From: Aequoribacter sp049615385
Lineage (GTDB): Bacteria; Pseudomonadota; Gammaproteobacteria; Pseudomonadales; Halieaceae
DNA length: 64,000 nt
Direction: 5' to 3' (one strand)
Assembly: GCF_049615385.1 (NCBI RefSeq)
Contig: NZ_JBMZFL010000009.1
This document shows positions 51,751 to 59,995 of this stretch, in pieces. The notes below the pieces were generated by a model, which was not told the origin of the DNA, did not search any database, and saw only the letters and a list, made by a program, of their open reading frames with translations. Every line of letters starts with the position of its first letter. The first letter of the stretch is position 1. Made by a program: the position numbers and the translations under genes.

Positions 51751-52515
51751 CTACACGTACAGTACCGCCCCTCCGTCGATTCTGAGTGTTTGTCCAGTGA
51801 TAGACGCAGCCAGCGGGCTGCTCACGAAAGCCACCAGATCGGCAACTTCTTGGCGCGTCACCATCCGCCGCGTTAAGTTTGGGAATAACTCTGCGCACAC
51901 GCGCGCTTCTATTTCATCCCAGCCGCCCACCCAGCCGCGTTTACGCGCAACCTTGGCGAAGATGGTCTCGGTGTCTTCGGTTCGAATTAAACCTGGCGCT
52001 ATGGTGTTGACCGTAACCCCAGTGCTTTTAAGTGCTTGCGCGTGACTTACGGTAGCGTTACTGAGCGCGCCTTTTGCCGCGTAATACGCCGGACGCTCCG
52101 CCGCCGGCTGATGTGAGCCTATCGTGCCCAAGTGCACTATGCGACCCCAGCCCCGAGATTGCATTGTTGGTGCGAGCGCTTGCGCCAGCCGCAGTGCAGA
52201 TAAGGCGTTGGTTTGAAACATCTCTATCCATTTGTCGTCATCGGTGCTGTCCCAGGTGTGATTGTCGGTCGTGCCGTAGTTATTTATCAGTATGTCAGGC
52301 AACCAACTGTTGTCGTGTAGTTGGCGGATAACATCTTGTCGCCCTGCTTCGGTCCGCAAGTCGCCAACAACAGCGCGTTCGGTAATGGGTAATGTGTCTT
52401 GGCTGTGAATGACAGTTAAGCAGCCTTCGCGTGCAAGAGTAGCTGCGATTATTTCACCGGTCCTGCGATCAGCGCCGGTGATAAGCGCAAGTTTTCCGTC
52501 AAGATTTAAATTCAT
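51751..52515 (-). CDS. Short-chain dehydrogenase/reductase
   Basis: A 254-aa SDR oxidoreductase. The cofactor loop is TGADRRTG, a variant of TGxxxGIG with Arg residues that favour NADPH. NNYG stands where NNAG is usual, and the YYAAKG motif supplies Tyr and Lys. RIDGGAVLYV ends the domain. It resembles FolM/pteridine reductase-like and FabG-like SDRs (the Arg-rich loop suggests the former), but the substrate is not readable. It is the last gene of a minus-strand group with another SDR and a nitroreductase. Confidence 0.82.
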   Translation of the reverse strand: MNLNLDGKLALITGADRRTGEIIAATLAREGCLTVIHSQDTLPITERAVVGDLRTEAGRQDVIRQLHDNSWLPDILINNYGTTDNHTWDSTDDDKWIEMFQTNALSALRLAQALAPTMQSRGWGRIVHLGTIGSHQPAAERPAYYAAKGALSNATVSHAQALKSTGVTVNTIAPGLIRTEDTETIFAKVARKRGWVGGWDEIEARVCAELFPNLTRRMVTRQEVADLVAFVSSPLAASITGQTLRIDGGAVLYV

Positions 52516-52661
52516 GCAAAGTCTCTGATTGTCTTATAACGTATTGATTTTATGGTATTTGGCTCGCCGTTGGTGGGCGCATGGTGCAGCGTTCCACGCG
52601 ACGTATTTTGACTCTTGTAGCGAGAGCATGGCGCTACAAAATTTACGGTCCGTTTGGGTTG

Positions 52662-53405
52662 TTAGCTTACCAAAATATCTTTTACGCCACTAAAGCCGCC
52701 GTCGACGGGCACGTTGGCGGCCGTCATAAACGACGCTGCATCGCTTAGTAAAAAAGCGATTACCTTGGCGACTTCGTCTGGAGTCCCCGGCCGATTCAAT
52801 GGATGCATCTTGATAAAGGCCAGCTCACCAGGCGGATAGGTGCTGATAATGTCCGTCATGGGCGTGCTGATGTAGCCGGGGCTTACCGAGTTTACACGGA
52901 TGCCATGCGCCGCATAGTCTGCTGCGAGTGAGCGCGTCAGTTGCAGAACACCACCTTTGGTGACGTTATACGGCATGTTGCCCGCACATCCGACCATGCC
53001 ATATACGCTGGCGACGGTAACGATTGCGCCCTCGCCTTGCTCAATTAACGCAGGTAATAAAGCCTTGGCTGTTAACCATGTGCCCGTCAAATTGACAGAT
53101 ATAGCGCGCTCCCATGCTTCGCTATCTGTCGCCAGGGCATCGCCTGGGACGGATAGACCAGCGCAGGTGACTGCGCCATGTAAGGCGCCAAAGTGCGATT
53201 TGGCGGCCGCAACCGCTTGCCCCAATTCGCCTGGCGAGGTCACGTCGGCCGTGATGTTAAGCTGCTGGTCGTCTTGTTTGGGTTCGATGGTTCGATCGAC
53301 CCCCACTACTTTGCCACCTAGCGCTATTATTTGAGCTGTCGTAGCCGCTCCGATACCCGAACCCGCTCCGGTGACTAGGAATGTTTTATCTTGCAGTGAG
53401 ATCAT
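52662..53405 (-). CDS. Short-chain dehydrogenase/reductase
   Basis: A 247-aa classical SDR with VTGAGSGIGAA (cofactor loop), an Asp at the end of the second strand (VVGVDRT, favouring NAD), CAG in place of NAG, the catalytic Ser in VTVASVYG, and Tyr/Lys in YNVTKG. The C-terminus PVDGGFSG is typical. The substrate is unknown. It starts 12 bases after the nitroreductase gene, so both are likely cotranscribed. A 146-bp gap separates it from the next SDR gene. Confidence 0.85.
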   Translation of the reverse strand: MISLQDKTFLVTGAGSGIGAATTAQIIALGGKVVGVDRTIEPKQDDQQLNITADVTSPGELGQAVAAAKSHFGALHGAVTCAGLSVPGDALATDSEAWERAISVNLTGTWLTAKALLPALIEQGEGAIVTVASVYGMVGCAGNMPYNVTKGGVLQLTRSLAADYAAHGIRVNSVSPGYISTPMTDIISTYPPGELAFIKMHPLNRPGTPDEVAKVIAFLLSDAASFMTAANVPVDGGFSGVKDILVS

Positions 53406-53417
53406 ATTCGGCCTTGT

Positions 53418-54035
53418 TTATAAGTAGGTAATGAGTTTGGCGAGATCCGGGCGCGCCCTCTCTTTAAGGGGTTCTTTATTGGTTCCAATGTAGATAAAGC
53501 CTGCGAGGCGTTCATGGTCCAAAAGGCCTAGAACGCCCGCAATCGTACTATCGTAGGTCAGCCATTCGGTGATCCATTGGGCACCAAATCCAGACGCTTT
53601 GGCGGCCAACAGCAAGTTGTAGCAACACGCCCCACAGGCCAGTGTTTGCTCCCACTCAGGTGTTTTTCCGTCGTTTTTGGGGTTGTAGGCGACAGCAATA
53701 ATTGTGGGCGCGCGCAACAAACGTGTCCGTTCAATATGTTGTAACGGCTCGGGCAATTCCGAGTTTGATTGCAGAGCGACTTGAAGACAAAGGTCGCCCA
53801 AGGCATTGCGTTTGTCACCTTCAATAACGATGAAGCGAAACGGGCTCAAGCGACGGTGATCGGGAACTCGAGCGGCAATGGTAAGCATGCGTTCTAGTTC
53901 TTGCTGTGTTGGGCCGGGAGACTGAAGATTCGTGGCAAGACTCGATCGTCGTGTCGACAGAAATTCTAGTACGGGCTCAAGATTTTCGGGCGGTGGTATT
54001 TCCTCGCCCAAGTTGTATTGCGTCCACTGTGTCAT
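53418..54035 (-). CDS. Nitroreductase family protein (YdjA-like)
   Basis: A 205-aa FMN-dependent oxidoreductase of the compact YdjA type. It shows STRRSS near residue 30 (FMN phosphate contact), AARVPDHRRLSPFRFIVIEG, and ACGACCYNLLLAAKASGFGAQWITEW. The physiological substrate is usually unknown for this family. It heads the minus-strand group with two SDR genes and is divergent from the first SulP gene. Confidence 0.87.
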   Translation of the reverse strand: MTQWTQYNLGEEIPPPENLEPVLEFLSTRRSSLATNLQSPGPTQQELERMLTIAARVPDHRRLSPFRFIVIEGDKRNALGDLCLQVALQSNSELPEPLQHIERTRLLRAPTIIAVAYNPKNDGKTPEWEQTLACGACCYNLLLAAKASGFGAQWITEWLTYDSTIAGVLGLLDHERLAGFIYIGTNKEPLKERARPDLAKLITYL

Positions 54036-54173
54036 ATCTTTCTCCTTTTTATGAGCATTCTCTATTACCTCGATTGGATTACAAGCATTTGGGTGCGAAA
54101 GTTATTCAATTTTTCGGTCTGAGTGCCGATAATTAGATGACTCAACATGGTTTATTTTTAGGGGCGTAACTGC

Positions 54174-55877
54174 TTGAAGCTCGGACTGCCAGCACTTGCA
54201 TGGATCAGTGGCTATAACGAACGCGTTTTGGCTCGGGATCTAGTCGCGTCCGGGGTATTGATCGCCACCATGGTACCCCAAGCATTAGGTTTTGCCCTAG
54301 TTGCGGGTGTCCCCGTTCAAGTGGGTTTGTACTCTGCTATTTTGCCGGCCGTCATTTATGCTCTGCTTGGTACTGGGCGAACGCTTTCCGTCGGGCCGGT
54401 GGCCATCGTTTCAATTTTAACAGCCACGACGATCAACGAAGCGTCGTCGCTGTTAAAGCTGGATCCCTTACAGGTGATGGCGACTCTGACCGTCATTGTG
54501 GGTATTTCGCTGACATTACTGGGTTTGTTTCGTTTTGGGTTTATCGCCAATTTTCTGAGTCGCCCTGTGGTGTCGGGTTTTATATCGGCATCGGGTGTCG
54601 TCATAGCGGTCAGCCAACTGCCGGCCATATTGGGCATAAGCAATGGTGGTGAAACGGTACCGGATGTACTGTACGCCTTGATTGTTAGTGATGAAATTGT
54701 CAGTCGTGAAAGTGTGTCGTTGGGGCTCTTGACGATCGCGTTTTTAGTGCTCGCTCGGCTGTTGATGATCGGCGTGATGGACGCGCTCAGCGTTGCCAAA
54801 GCCGTGACCTACTCCGCTGTCAAACTTTTGCCCTTGGTTGCACTGGTTGGCGCGTCTTATCTTGGGTTTCTGCTGGGTGTCGAAGAGCAAGGGGTGGCCG
54901 TGTTGGGTGCCGTTCCTTCAGGTGCCCCGCCACTCTCGGCCCCCACATTAAACCCTAACCTGTGGTTGCACTTAGCTCCTCCCGCCTTCCTCATCGCTGT
55001 TATCGCCTACGTAGAGTCTATTTCCACAGCGAGGAAGCTCGCAGCGAATCGCCGTGAGCGCGTATCGCCCGACCAGGAGCTACTTGGTTTGGGCGCGGCC
55101 AATCTAGTCTCCGCATTTTCATCCGGCCTCCCCGTTGCTGGCAGCTTGGCACGATCGCTCGCCAACTATGACGCCGGCGCTCGTACGCCTCTGGCTCTAA
55201 TCTTTGCAGCCTGGGGCGTCGGGTTATTTACTGTATTATTCACTGGGATCTTATCTCACGTGCCGGTTGCTGCTGTTGCTGGAATTGTTGTTGTTGCGGT
55301 GCTAGGCCCTGTGGATCTTGGAATGATTGCTCGGTCTTGGCAATCCTCGGCAGCGGACTTTGGCTCTCTCTTGGGTACGATTATTGTGACTCTGAGCTTT
55401 GGGGTTTCAAGCGGTTTGTTGGTGGGCGTTGGTTTATCGGTATTGGTGCACAACTACCGCACCTCGCACCCACACGTTGCGATCGTGGGCAAGCTCCCAG
55501 GTACGGATCGTTTTGGTGATGCCGACCGGCACGACGTGGTGACAGACCCCTTGGTGTGCACCTTGCGTATTGACGAAAGCTTGTATTTTCCCAATGCGTC
55601 GTTTCTTGAAGATGTCGTTTATGCCGCCATATCGGCTCGGCCTCGGCTGCGTCACCTGGTACTTCTGTGCTCATCGGTCAACGCAATCGACATGAGCGCG
55701 CTAGAGACGCTGGAGATGTTAAATTATCGCCTTGCTGAACTAAATATTACCTTGAATTTGAGTGAAGTAAAGCCGCATGTAATGGATGAATTGCGCGATA
55801 GTGCGTTTCGTGCACGCATGACCGGCAAGATATTCCCTACCCAGCTAGAAGCTTTTGAAACACTGCGTCGAGCATGA
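54174..55877 (+). CDS. SulP-family anion transporter with STAS domain
   Basis: A 567-aa SLC26/SulP permease with about 12 hydrophobic segments and a C-terminal STAS domain (about residues 440-560, containing CSSVNAIDMSALETLEML). The conserved core reads PQALGFALVAGVPVQVGLYS, GTGRTLSVGP and RPVVSGFISASG. It starts at TTG with AGGGG nine bases upstream. It is clearly paralogous to the SulP gene at 59996. It converges on the fisR-like gene (two bases apart), so a role in the sulfur locus is likely but inferred. Sulfate, sulfite or bicarbonate are possible substrates. Confidence 0.9.
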   Translation: MKLGLPALAWISGYNERVLARDLVASGVLIATMVPQALGFALVAGVPVQVGLYSAILPAVIYALLGTGRTLSVGPVAIVSILTATTINEASSLLKLDPLQVMATLTVIVGISLTLLGLFRFGFIANFLSRPVVSGFISASGVVIAVSQLPAILGISNGGETVPDVLYALIVSDEIVSRESVSLGLLTIAFLVLARLLMIGVMDALSVAKAVTYSAVKLLPLVALVGASYLGFLLGVEEQGVAVLGAVPSGAPPLSAPTLNPNLWLHLAPPAFLIAVIAYVESISTARKLAANRRERVSPDQELLGLGAANLVSAFSSGLPVAGSLARSLANYDAGARTPLALIFAAWGVGLFTVLFTGILSHVPVAAVAGIVVVAVLGPVDLGMIARSWQSSAADFGSLLGTIIVTLSFGVSSGLLVGVGLSVLVHNYRTSHPHVAIVGKLPGTDRFGDADRHDVVTDPLVCTLRIDESLYFPNASFLEDVVYAAISARPRLRHLVLLCSSVNAIDMSALETLEMLNYRLAELNITLNLSEVKPHVMDELRDSAFRARMTGKIFPTQLEAFETLRRA

Positions 55878-55879
55878 GT

Positions 55880-57199
55880 TCAGTTCAAGCTTTCAAGCTT
55901 ACGATACAGGGTTCGAAGGCTGATGCCTGCTTGTTTCGCGGCAGCCTTCTTGTCGCCCCGGTGCGCGTCTAATAGCTCTGTGAAATATCGGCGCTCGAGC
56001 TCCGCCAAAGAGTAATGCGTTAACTTGCTGTTCGGATCGCTAAGCTTTTCGGCCCCACCCATGGCGATGGCTCGCTCTTTGAGAAGACGGTTAATGAGAT
56101 CGTGAGCTAGTACGTTGCCATCGTTAAGAACAGAGGCCCGCAACAAGAAATTTCTGAGTTCGCGTATGTTGCCAGGCCAATCCGCCTCCTCTAATAGGCT
56201 CTGCGCGGCTTGCGTTAGGTGGTATCGATTCCCTGCTCCAAGGCTTTCTAGTATCGTGTCAGCAATGACGGGGATATCCGAGCGCCTGTCGGTAAGCCTT
56301 GGCATATGAATCGGGAACACGTTGATTCGATAATACAAGTCTAAGCGAAAAGCCCCCTCTTGCACGCGCCGCCAAAGATCGTGATGAGTGGCGCAAATCA
56401 ACCGAAAATCGGTGTGTTTTGATTCGCTTGATCCGATCGGGCGGTAGCTGCCTGTTTCGATGAGTCGGAGTAACTTAACCTGTAAGTTGAGTGGAATGTC
56501 CCCTACTTCATCTAAAAAGAGTGTCCCTCCGTCGGCTGCAGAGGCCAGTCCTTGGCGTTCAAAATTAGCGCCTGTGAAGGCGCCCTTAGTGTGACCGAAC
56601 AGCTCGCTCTCAAAGAGCGTCTCAGTTAAGCCTGAGCATTCTAGCGTGACCATAGGACGCTTACTGCGACCGCTTTGCTGATGAATGGCTTGAGCGATGA
56701 CCTCTTTGCCCGTGCCTGACTCGCCGAGCAATACAACGGCGATATCGCTGTCTGCCACTCTGCTTACTTGGCTGAGTACCTGACGGAAAGCTGGGTGACT
56801 GCCTGCGACTTTTACCGGCTTGTGCGTGGTCACTTTATTCTCGACCGACCGTAGCACTTCGACGAAGTGAGTAACGTTCCCACTGTCATCACGAATCGGT
56901 GTCATTTCAACATCGACGTATTCGCGTCCTCTGGGTGTGTGGTGCACATGCAGTACGCGTGTTTTTTGACCTGATGCCCTAGCTTGACGCATGGGGCAAT
57001 CTTCTCCCGACTGATCGCAGGGTTTGTCATAGCCGTGCGATATCGCATAGCACTTCGGGGAACTCGTCAGATCGAGCTGACCGAAGGCGGATTCGTAAGC
57101 CGTGTTGGTCGCTTCTATCTCGTAATCCTTGGAAACAACAATAGCCGGAAGCTCGATGACATCGAGTAGATCTTTCGGGTTGGTGAGAGTAGATTTCAT
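55880..57199 (-). CDS. fisR: FisR-like sigma-54-dependent sulfide/persulfide-responsive activator
   Basis: A 439-aa enhancer-binding protein: an N-terminal PAS-like sensor (about 10-120), AAA+ domain with Walker A GESGTGKE and the sigma-54 contact loop GAFTGA, and a C-terminal Fis-type HTH (KKAAAKQAGISLRTLYRKL). In the sensor, C50, C61 and C68 have spacings of 11 and 7. As I recall, FisR of Cupriavidus uses C53, C64 and C71, the same spacing, to sense reactive sulfane sulfur. The gene is divergent from the pdo-sqr operon, whose promoter has a -24/-12 form and a TTGTCA palindrome upstream. Confidence 0.88.
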   Translation of the reverse strand: MKSTLTNPKDLLDVIELPAIVVSKDYEIEATNTAYESAFGQLDLTSSPKCYAISHGYDKPCDQSGEDCPMRQARASGQKTRVLHVHHTPRGREYVDVEMTPIRDDSGNVTHFVEVLRSVENKVTTHKPVKVAGSHPAFRQVLSQVSRVADSDIAVVLLGESGTGKEVIAQAIHQQSGRSKRPMVTLECSGLTETLFESELFGHTKGAFTGANFERQGLASAADGGTLFLDEVGDIPLNLQVKLLRLIETGSYRPIGSSESKHTDFRLICATHHDLWRRVQEGAFRLDLYYRINVFPIHMPRLTDRRSDIPVIADTILESLGAGNRYHLTQAAQSLLEEADWPGNIRELRNFLLRASVLNDGNVLAHDLINRLLKERAIAMGGAEKLSDPNSKLTHYSLAELERRYFTELLDAHRGDKKAAAKQAGISLRTLYRKLESLN

Positions 57200-57206
57200 G
57201 CCGTTA

Positions 57207-57234
57207 TTGTCACTCTTTTTGTCATTTTTGACAA
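57207..57234. promoter_or_regulatory. Candidate FisR upstream activator site
   Basis: A perfect inverted repeat, TTGTCA-TTTT-TGACAA (57219-57234), is preceded by another TTGTCA half-site at 57207-57212. It sits eight bases before the fisR start codon and about 115 bp before the -24/-12 promoter, the usual distance for an enhancer-binding protein. It could also let FisR control its own gene. Confidence 0.6.
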
Positions 57235-57336
57235 GGCTGCCGGATTGCTTTGCGTCATTTTTGGCTAGCCTGCTGATCGAATTTGTAAGGTGCTGTTTTT
57301 CTAAAGTTTTTTATTCACTGGATTGATATCAAGAAG

Positions 57337-57352
57337 TGGCACGGTTTTCGCA
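57337..57352 (+). promoter_or_regulatory. Sigma-54 promoter of the pdo-sqr-sulP operon
   Basis: TGGCACG (57337-57343), four bases, then TCGCA. The consensus is TGGCACG-N4-TTGCW, so a single base differs in the -12 box. Transcription would start near 57363, leaving a leader of about 30 nt with GGAAGGAAA upstream of pdo. Confidence 0.8.
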
Positions 57353-57394
57353 TTCCTTGGAAGGAAACTCCATTCAAACCTATAGAGGTGCGTT

Positions 57395-58291
57395 ATGAAC
57401 CCATTGCCATTTGAGCTTCAAACGACTCATTACCCTGAAGTCGTACCTTTTTATGACGACGACACGAATACGTTTTCTTATGTTGTGTATCAGAGGGGCG
57501 ATTCGCGATGCGCGGTGATCGATTCCGTACTGGATCTGGATTACCCGTCGGGCACGGTAAGTACAGTTGGCGCGCAGCGTATTATTGATTACATCGAAAA
57601 GCATCAGCTTGAGCTTGAATGGATTGTAGAGACGCATGTGCACGCCGATCACCTGTCAGCGGCGCCAGTATTGCAGGAGCGCTTGGGAGGCAAACTGGTC
57701 ATCGGTAAGAACATCCAAGTCGTGCAGGATACGTTTGGAAAAGTATTCAACGAAGGGACCGAGTTTAAACGCGATGGTTCGCAATTCGATGTATTAGTCG
57801 AAGACGGTGATGAACTCACCATGGGCGACCTGCAAATTAAGGTACTGCACACGCCCGGGCATACGCCTGCGTGCATGACCTACATCATTGGTGATGCCGT
57901 GTTTGTAGGTGACACCTTATTTATGCCCGATGGCGGTACGGCTCGGGTTGATTTTCCCGGCGGCGACGCAAGAACTCTGTATCGGTCCATAAAACGTGTG
58001 CTCTCGCTGCCAGAGAATTTTCGCTTGTTTATGTGCCATGACTACTGCCCAAATGGCCGGGCTCTTGAGTATCAAACTACGGTGGCGGCTGAGAAAAAAA
58101 GCAATATTCACGTGAACGACAAGGTCAGTGAGGACGAATTTGTCGCCATGCGTGAGGCGCGCGATGCAACCTTAGGTATGCCGCGTTTGATTTTGCCCTC
58201 GCTTCAGGTGAACATGAGAGCGGGTCACATGCCGCCGGCCGATAGCGACGGTAGAGTATTTTTGAAACTACCTGTTAACGCCTTTGTATAA
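57395..58291 (+). CDS. pdo: Persulfide dioxygenase (metallo-beta-lactamase fold)
   Basis: Non-haem iron enzyme that oxidises glutathione persulfide to sulfite. The 298-aa protein has the mono-iron metallo-beta-lactamase motif THVHADHLSA (H81, H83, D85, H86), the second-shell His in HTPGHTPAC, the Asp in FVGDTLF, and MCHDYCPNG. The insertion after residue 90 and the C-terminal RAGHMPPADSDGRVFLKLP tail are typical of the bacterial Blh/PDO branch, often encoded with SQR and FisR. It is the first gene of the operon, 24 bases before sqr. A glyoxalase II role is unlikely, since gloB is separate. Confidence 0.9.
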   Translation: MNPLPFELQTTHYPEVVPFYDDDTNTFSYVVYQRGDSRCAVIDSVLDLDYPSGTVSTVGAQRIIDYIEKHQLELEWIVETHVHADHLSAAPVLQERLGGKLVIGKNIQVVQDTFGKVFNEGTEFKRDGSQFDVLVEDGDELTMGDLQIKVLHTPGHTPACMTYIIGDAVFVGDTLFMPDGGTARVDFPGGDARTLYRSIKRVLSLPENFRLFMCHDYCPNGRALEYQTTVAAEKKSNIHVNDKVSEDEFVAMREARDATLGMPRLILPSLQVNMRAGHMPPADSDGRVFLKLPVNAFV

Positions 58292-58314
58292 TCATAATTC
58301 TAAGGGGACGTACT

Positions 58315-59991
58315 ATGAAAACTGCAACCATCAACGACAAGCTGTCTCTCTCTGACCAATTGCTACTCAGCGACATAGCGGATTTGGCTTCGAGTGGCGT
58401 GAAAACCATTATCTGTAACCGTCCGGATGGTGAGGACAGTGATCAGTTAACCTTCACCGAAATCCAAGCCGCTGCCGCTGAGCATGGCATTATGGCTATT
58501 CATCAAGCGATAACGCCCGGCCAGATCTCAGGCGCACAAGTCGACGCATTTAGGCAGGCGGTTGATGAAACTGATGGTAAGGTGCATGCCTATTGCCGCA
58601 CGGGCACGCGGTCGATCACATTGTGGTCCTTAAGTGAGGCGAAAACAGGCGTGTCAGCGGCGACTCTCATTGAGCGCGCAGAGAGCGTGGGCTATGACCT
58701 AAGTGGTATGGCTGAGAAATTTGCAGCGGCAAATCCGGATGCGCCTAGGGCCCCTACTCCTAAAGAGTATGATGTAGTAATTGTTGGTGGAGGTGCCGGC
58801 GGTATCTCGGTTGCGTCTTCCTTACTTAAGCGCACACAGGATTTAAGTATTGCCATCGTGGATCCGGCGGAAGTGCACTACTACCAACCTGGCTGGACAA
58901 TGGTCGGTGGTGGTGTGTTTACGCAAGAGCAAACCGTTAAATCGATGAACTCACTCATACCCTCAGGTGTGGTTTGGATTAAGGAGGCCGTGGCTACATT
59001 TGCGCCGACCAGTAACCAAGTGACCTTGGAAGACGCCAGTGTGTTGCAGTACCGCCAGCTGGTTGTGGCGCCCGGTCTCAAGCTGAACTGGGGTGCCGTG
59101 GAGGGTCTGACTGAGACCCTTGGGCACAATGGTGTAACCTCAAATTATCGTTATGATTTAGCACCTTACACCTGGAAGTTGGTTCAGGGTCTTAAATCTG
59201 GGAAGGCGATCTTCACTCAGCCCCCCATGCCGATTAAGTGCGCCGGCGCGCCTCAAAAGGCGATGTATCTATCGAGCGATCACTGGTTAAAAAGTCAGGT
59301 GCTTGGCAACATCGATGTCGAGTTCTGTAATGCCGGTGCGGTGCTCTTTGGTGTCCAAGAATACGTGCCCGCTTTGATGGAATACGTCAAAAAATACGAT
59401 GCGACGCTGTCCTTTAACCACAACCTTGTCAAAATTGATGGCCCCAGTAAAACGGCTTGGTTTGAAGTGAAAGACGCCGAAGGGAATACTCAGGTGGTTG
59501 AAAAAACCTTCGATATGATTCACGTCTGCCCCCCGCAGTGCGCTCCCGACTTTGTGGCGCAATCGGAGCTTGCCGATGCCAACGGCTGGGTAGACGTTGA
59601 TCAAACGACCCTACAACACAAACGTTTCAATAACGTCTGGTCTTTAGGCGATGTTCAGAACGCTCCCAACGCGAAGACAGCTGCGGCAGCGCGTGTTCAA
59701 GCGCCGATTGTTGCGAACAACCTTCTGCACGAGCTGGGAAGAGAAAGCTGGGTTGCCCATTACAACGGTTATGGTAGCTGCCCCCTTACCGTTGAGCGCG
59801 GAAAAATTGTGCTTGCCGAGTTCGGCTATGGCGGCAAGCTATTACCTAGTTTCCCATCTTGGGTCTTGAACGGTCGCAAACCCACGCGCCTTGCTTGGTG
59901 GTTGAAAGAAATTATCCTACCTCCGATTTATTGGAAAGCCATGCTAAGGGGCCGTGAGTGGATGGTAACTCCCGTCCACGAAAAAGGCTGA
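58315..59991 (+). CDS. sqr: DUF442/phosphatase-like domain fused to sulfide:quinone oxidoreductase
   Basis: A 558-aa two-domain protein. Residues about 1-125 form a DUF442 (beta-lactamase-hydrolase-like, tyrosine-phosphatase fold) domain with a Cys loop YCRTGTRS (C94). Residues about 150-558 form a type II SQR: VIVGGGAGGISVASSLLK binds FAD, KCAGAPQKAMYLS holds C309, and HVCPPQC holds C405 and C409. It should oxidise sulfide to persulfide at the membrane, passing electrons to quinone. A Trp-rich amphipathic tail (RLAWWLKEIILPPIYWK) likely touches the membrane. Human SQR has its second redox Cys in a GDC turn; here that turn reads GDV. Confidence 0.92.
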   Translation: MKTATINDKLSLSDQLLLSDIADLASSGVKTIICNRPDGEDSDQLTFTEIQAAAAEHGIMAIHQAITPGQISGAQVDAFRQAVDETDGKVHAYCRTGTRSITLWSLSEAKTGVSAATLIERAESVGYDLSGMAEKFAAANPDAPRAPTPKEYDVVIVGGGAGGISVASSLLKRTQDLSIAIVDPAEVHYYQPGWTMVGGGVFTQEQTVKSMNSLIPSGVVWIKEAVATFAPTSNQVTLEDASVLQYRQLVVAPGLKLNWGAVEGLTETLGHNGVTSNYRYDLAPYTWKLVQGLKSGKAIFTQPPMPIKCAGAPQKAMYLSSDHWLKSQVLGNIDVEFCNAGAVLFGVQEYVPALMEYVKKYDATLSFNHNLVKIDGPSKTAWFEVKDAEGNTQVVEKTFDMIHVCPPQCAPDFVAQSELADANGWVDVDQTTLQHKRFNNVWSLGDVQNAPNAKTAAAARVQAPIVANNLLHELGRESWVAHYNGYGSCPLTVERGKIVLAEFGYGGKLLPSFPSWVLNGRKPTRLAWWLKEIILPPIYWKAMLRGREWMVTPVHEKG

Positions 59992-59995
59992 TTTC

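Noticed and set aside
51751..54035. SDR and nitroreductase genes as part of the sulfide locus
   Set aside because: They are on the opposite strand, have no sulfur-related signature, and are separated by a divergent promoter region.
54036..54173. Sigma-54 promoter for the first SulP gene
   Set aside because: No GG/GC pair at -24/-12 spacing and no TTGTCA half-site; the gene may use an ordinary promoter.
57395..58291. A second glyoxalase II
   Set aside because: Operon partners, the HVHADH motif and C-terminal tail point to persulfide dioxygenase, and gloB is present at 45371.
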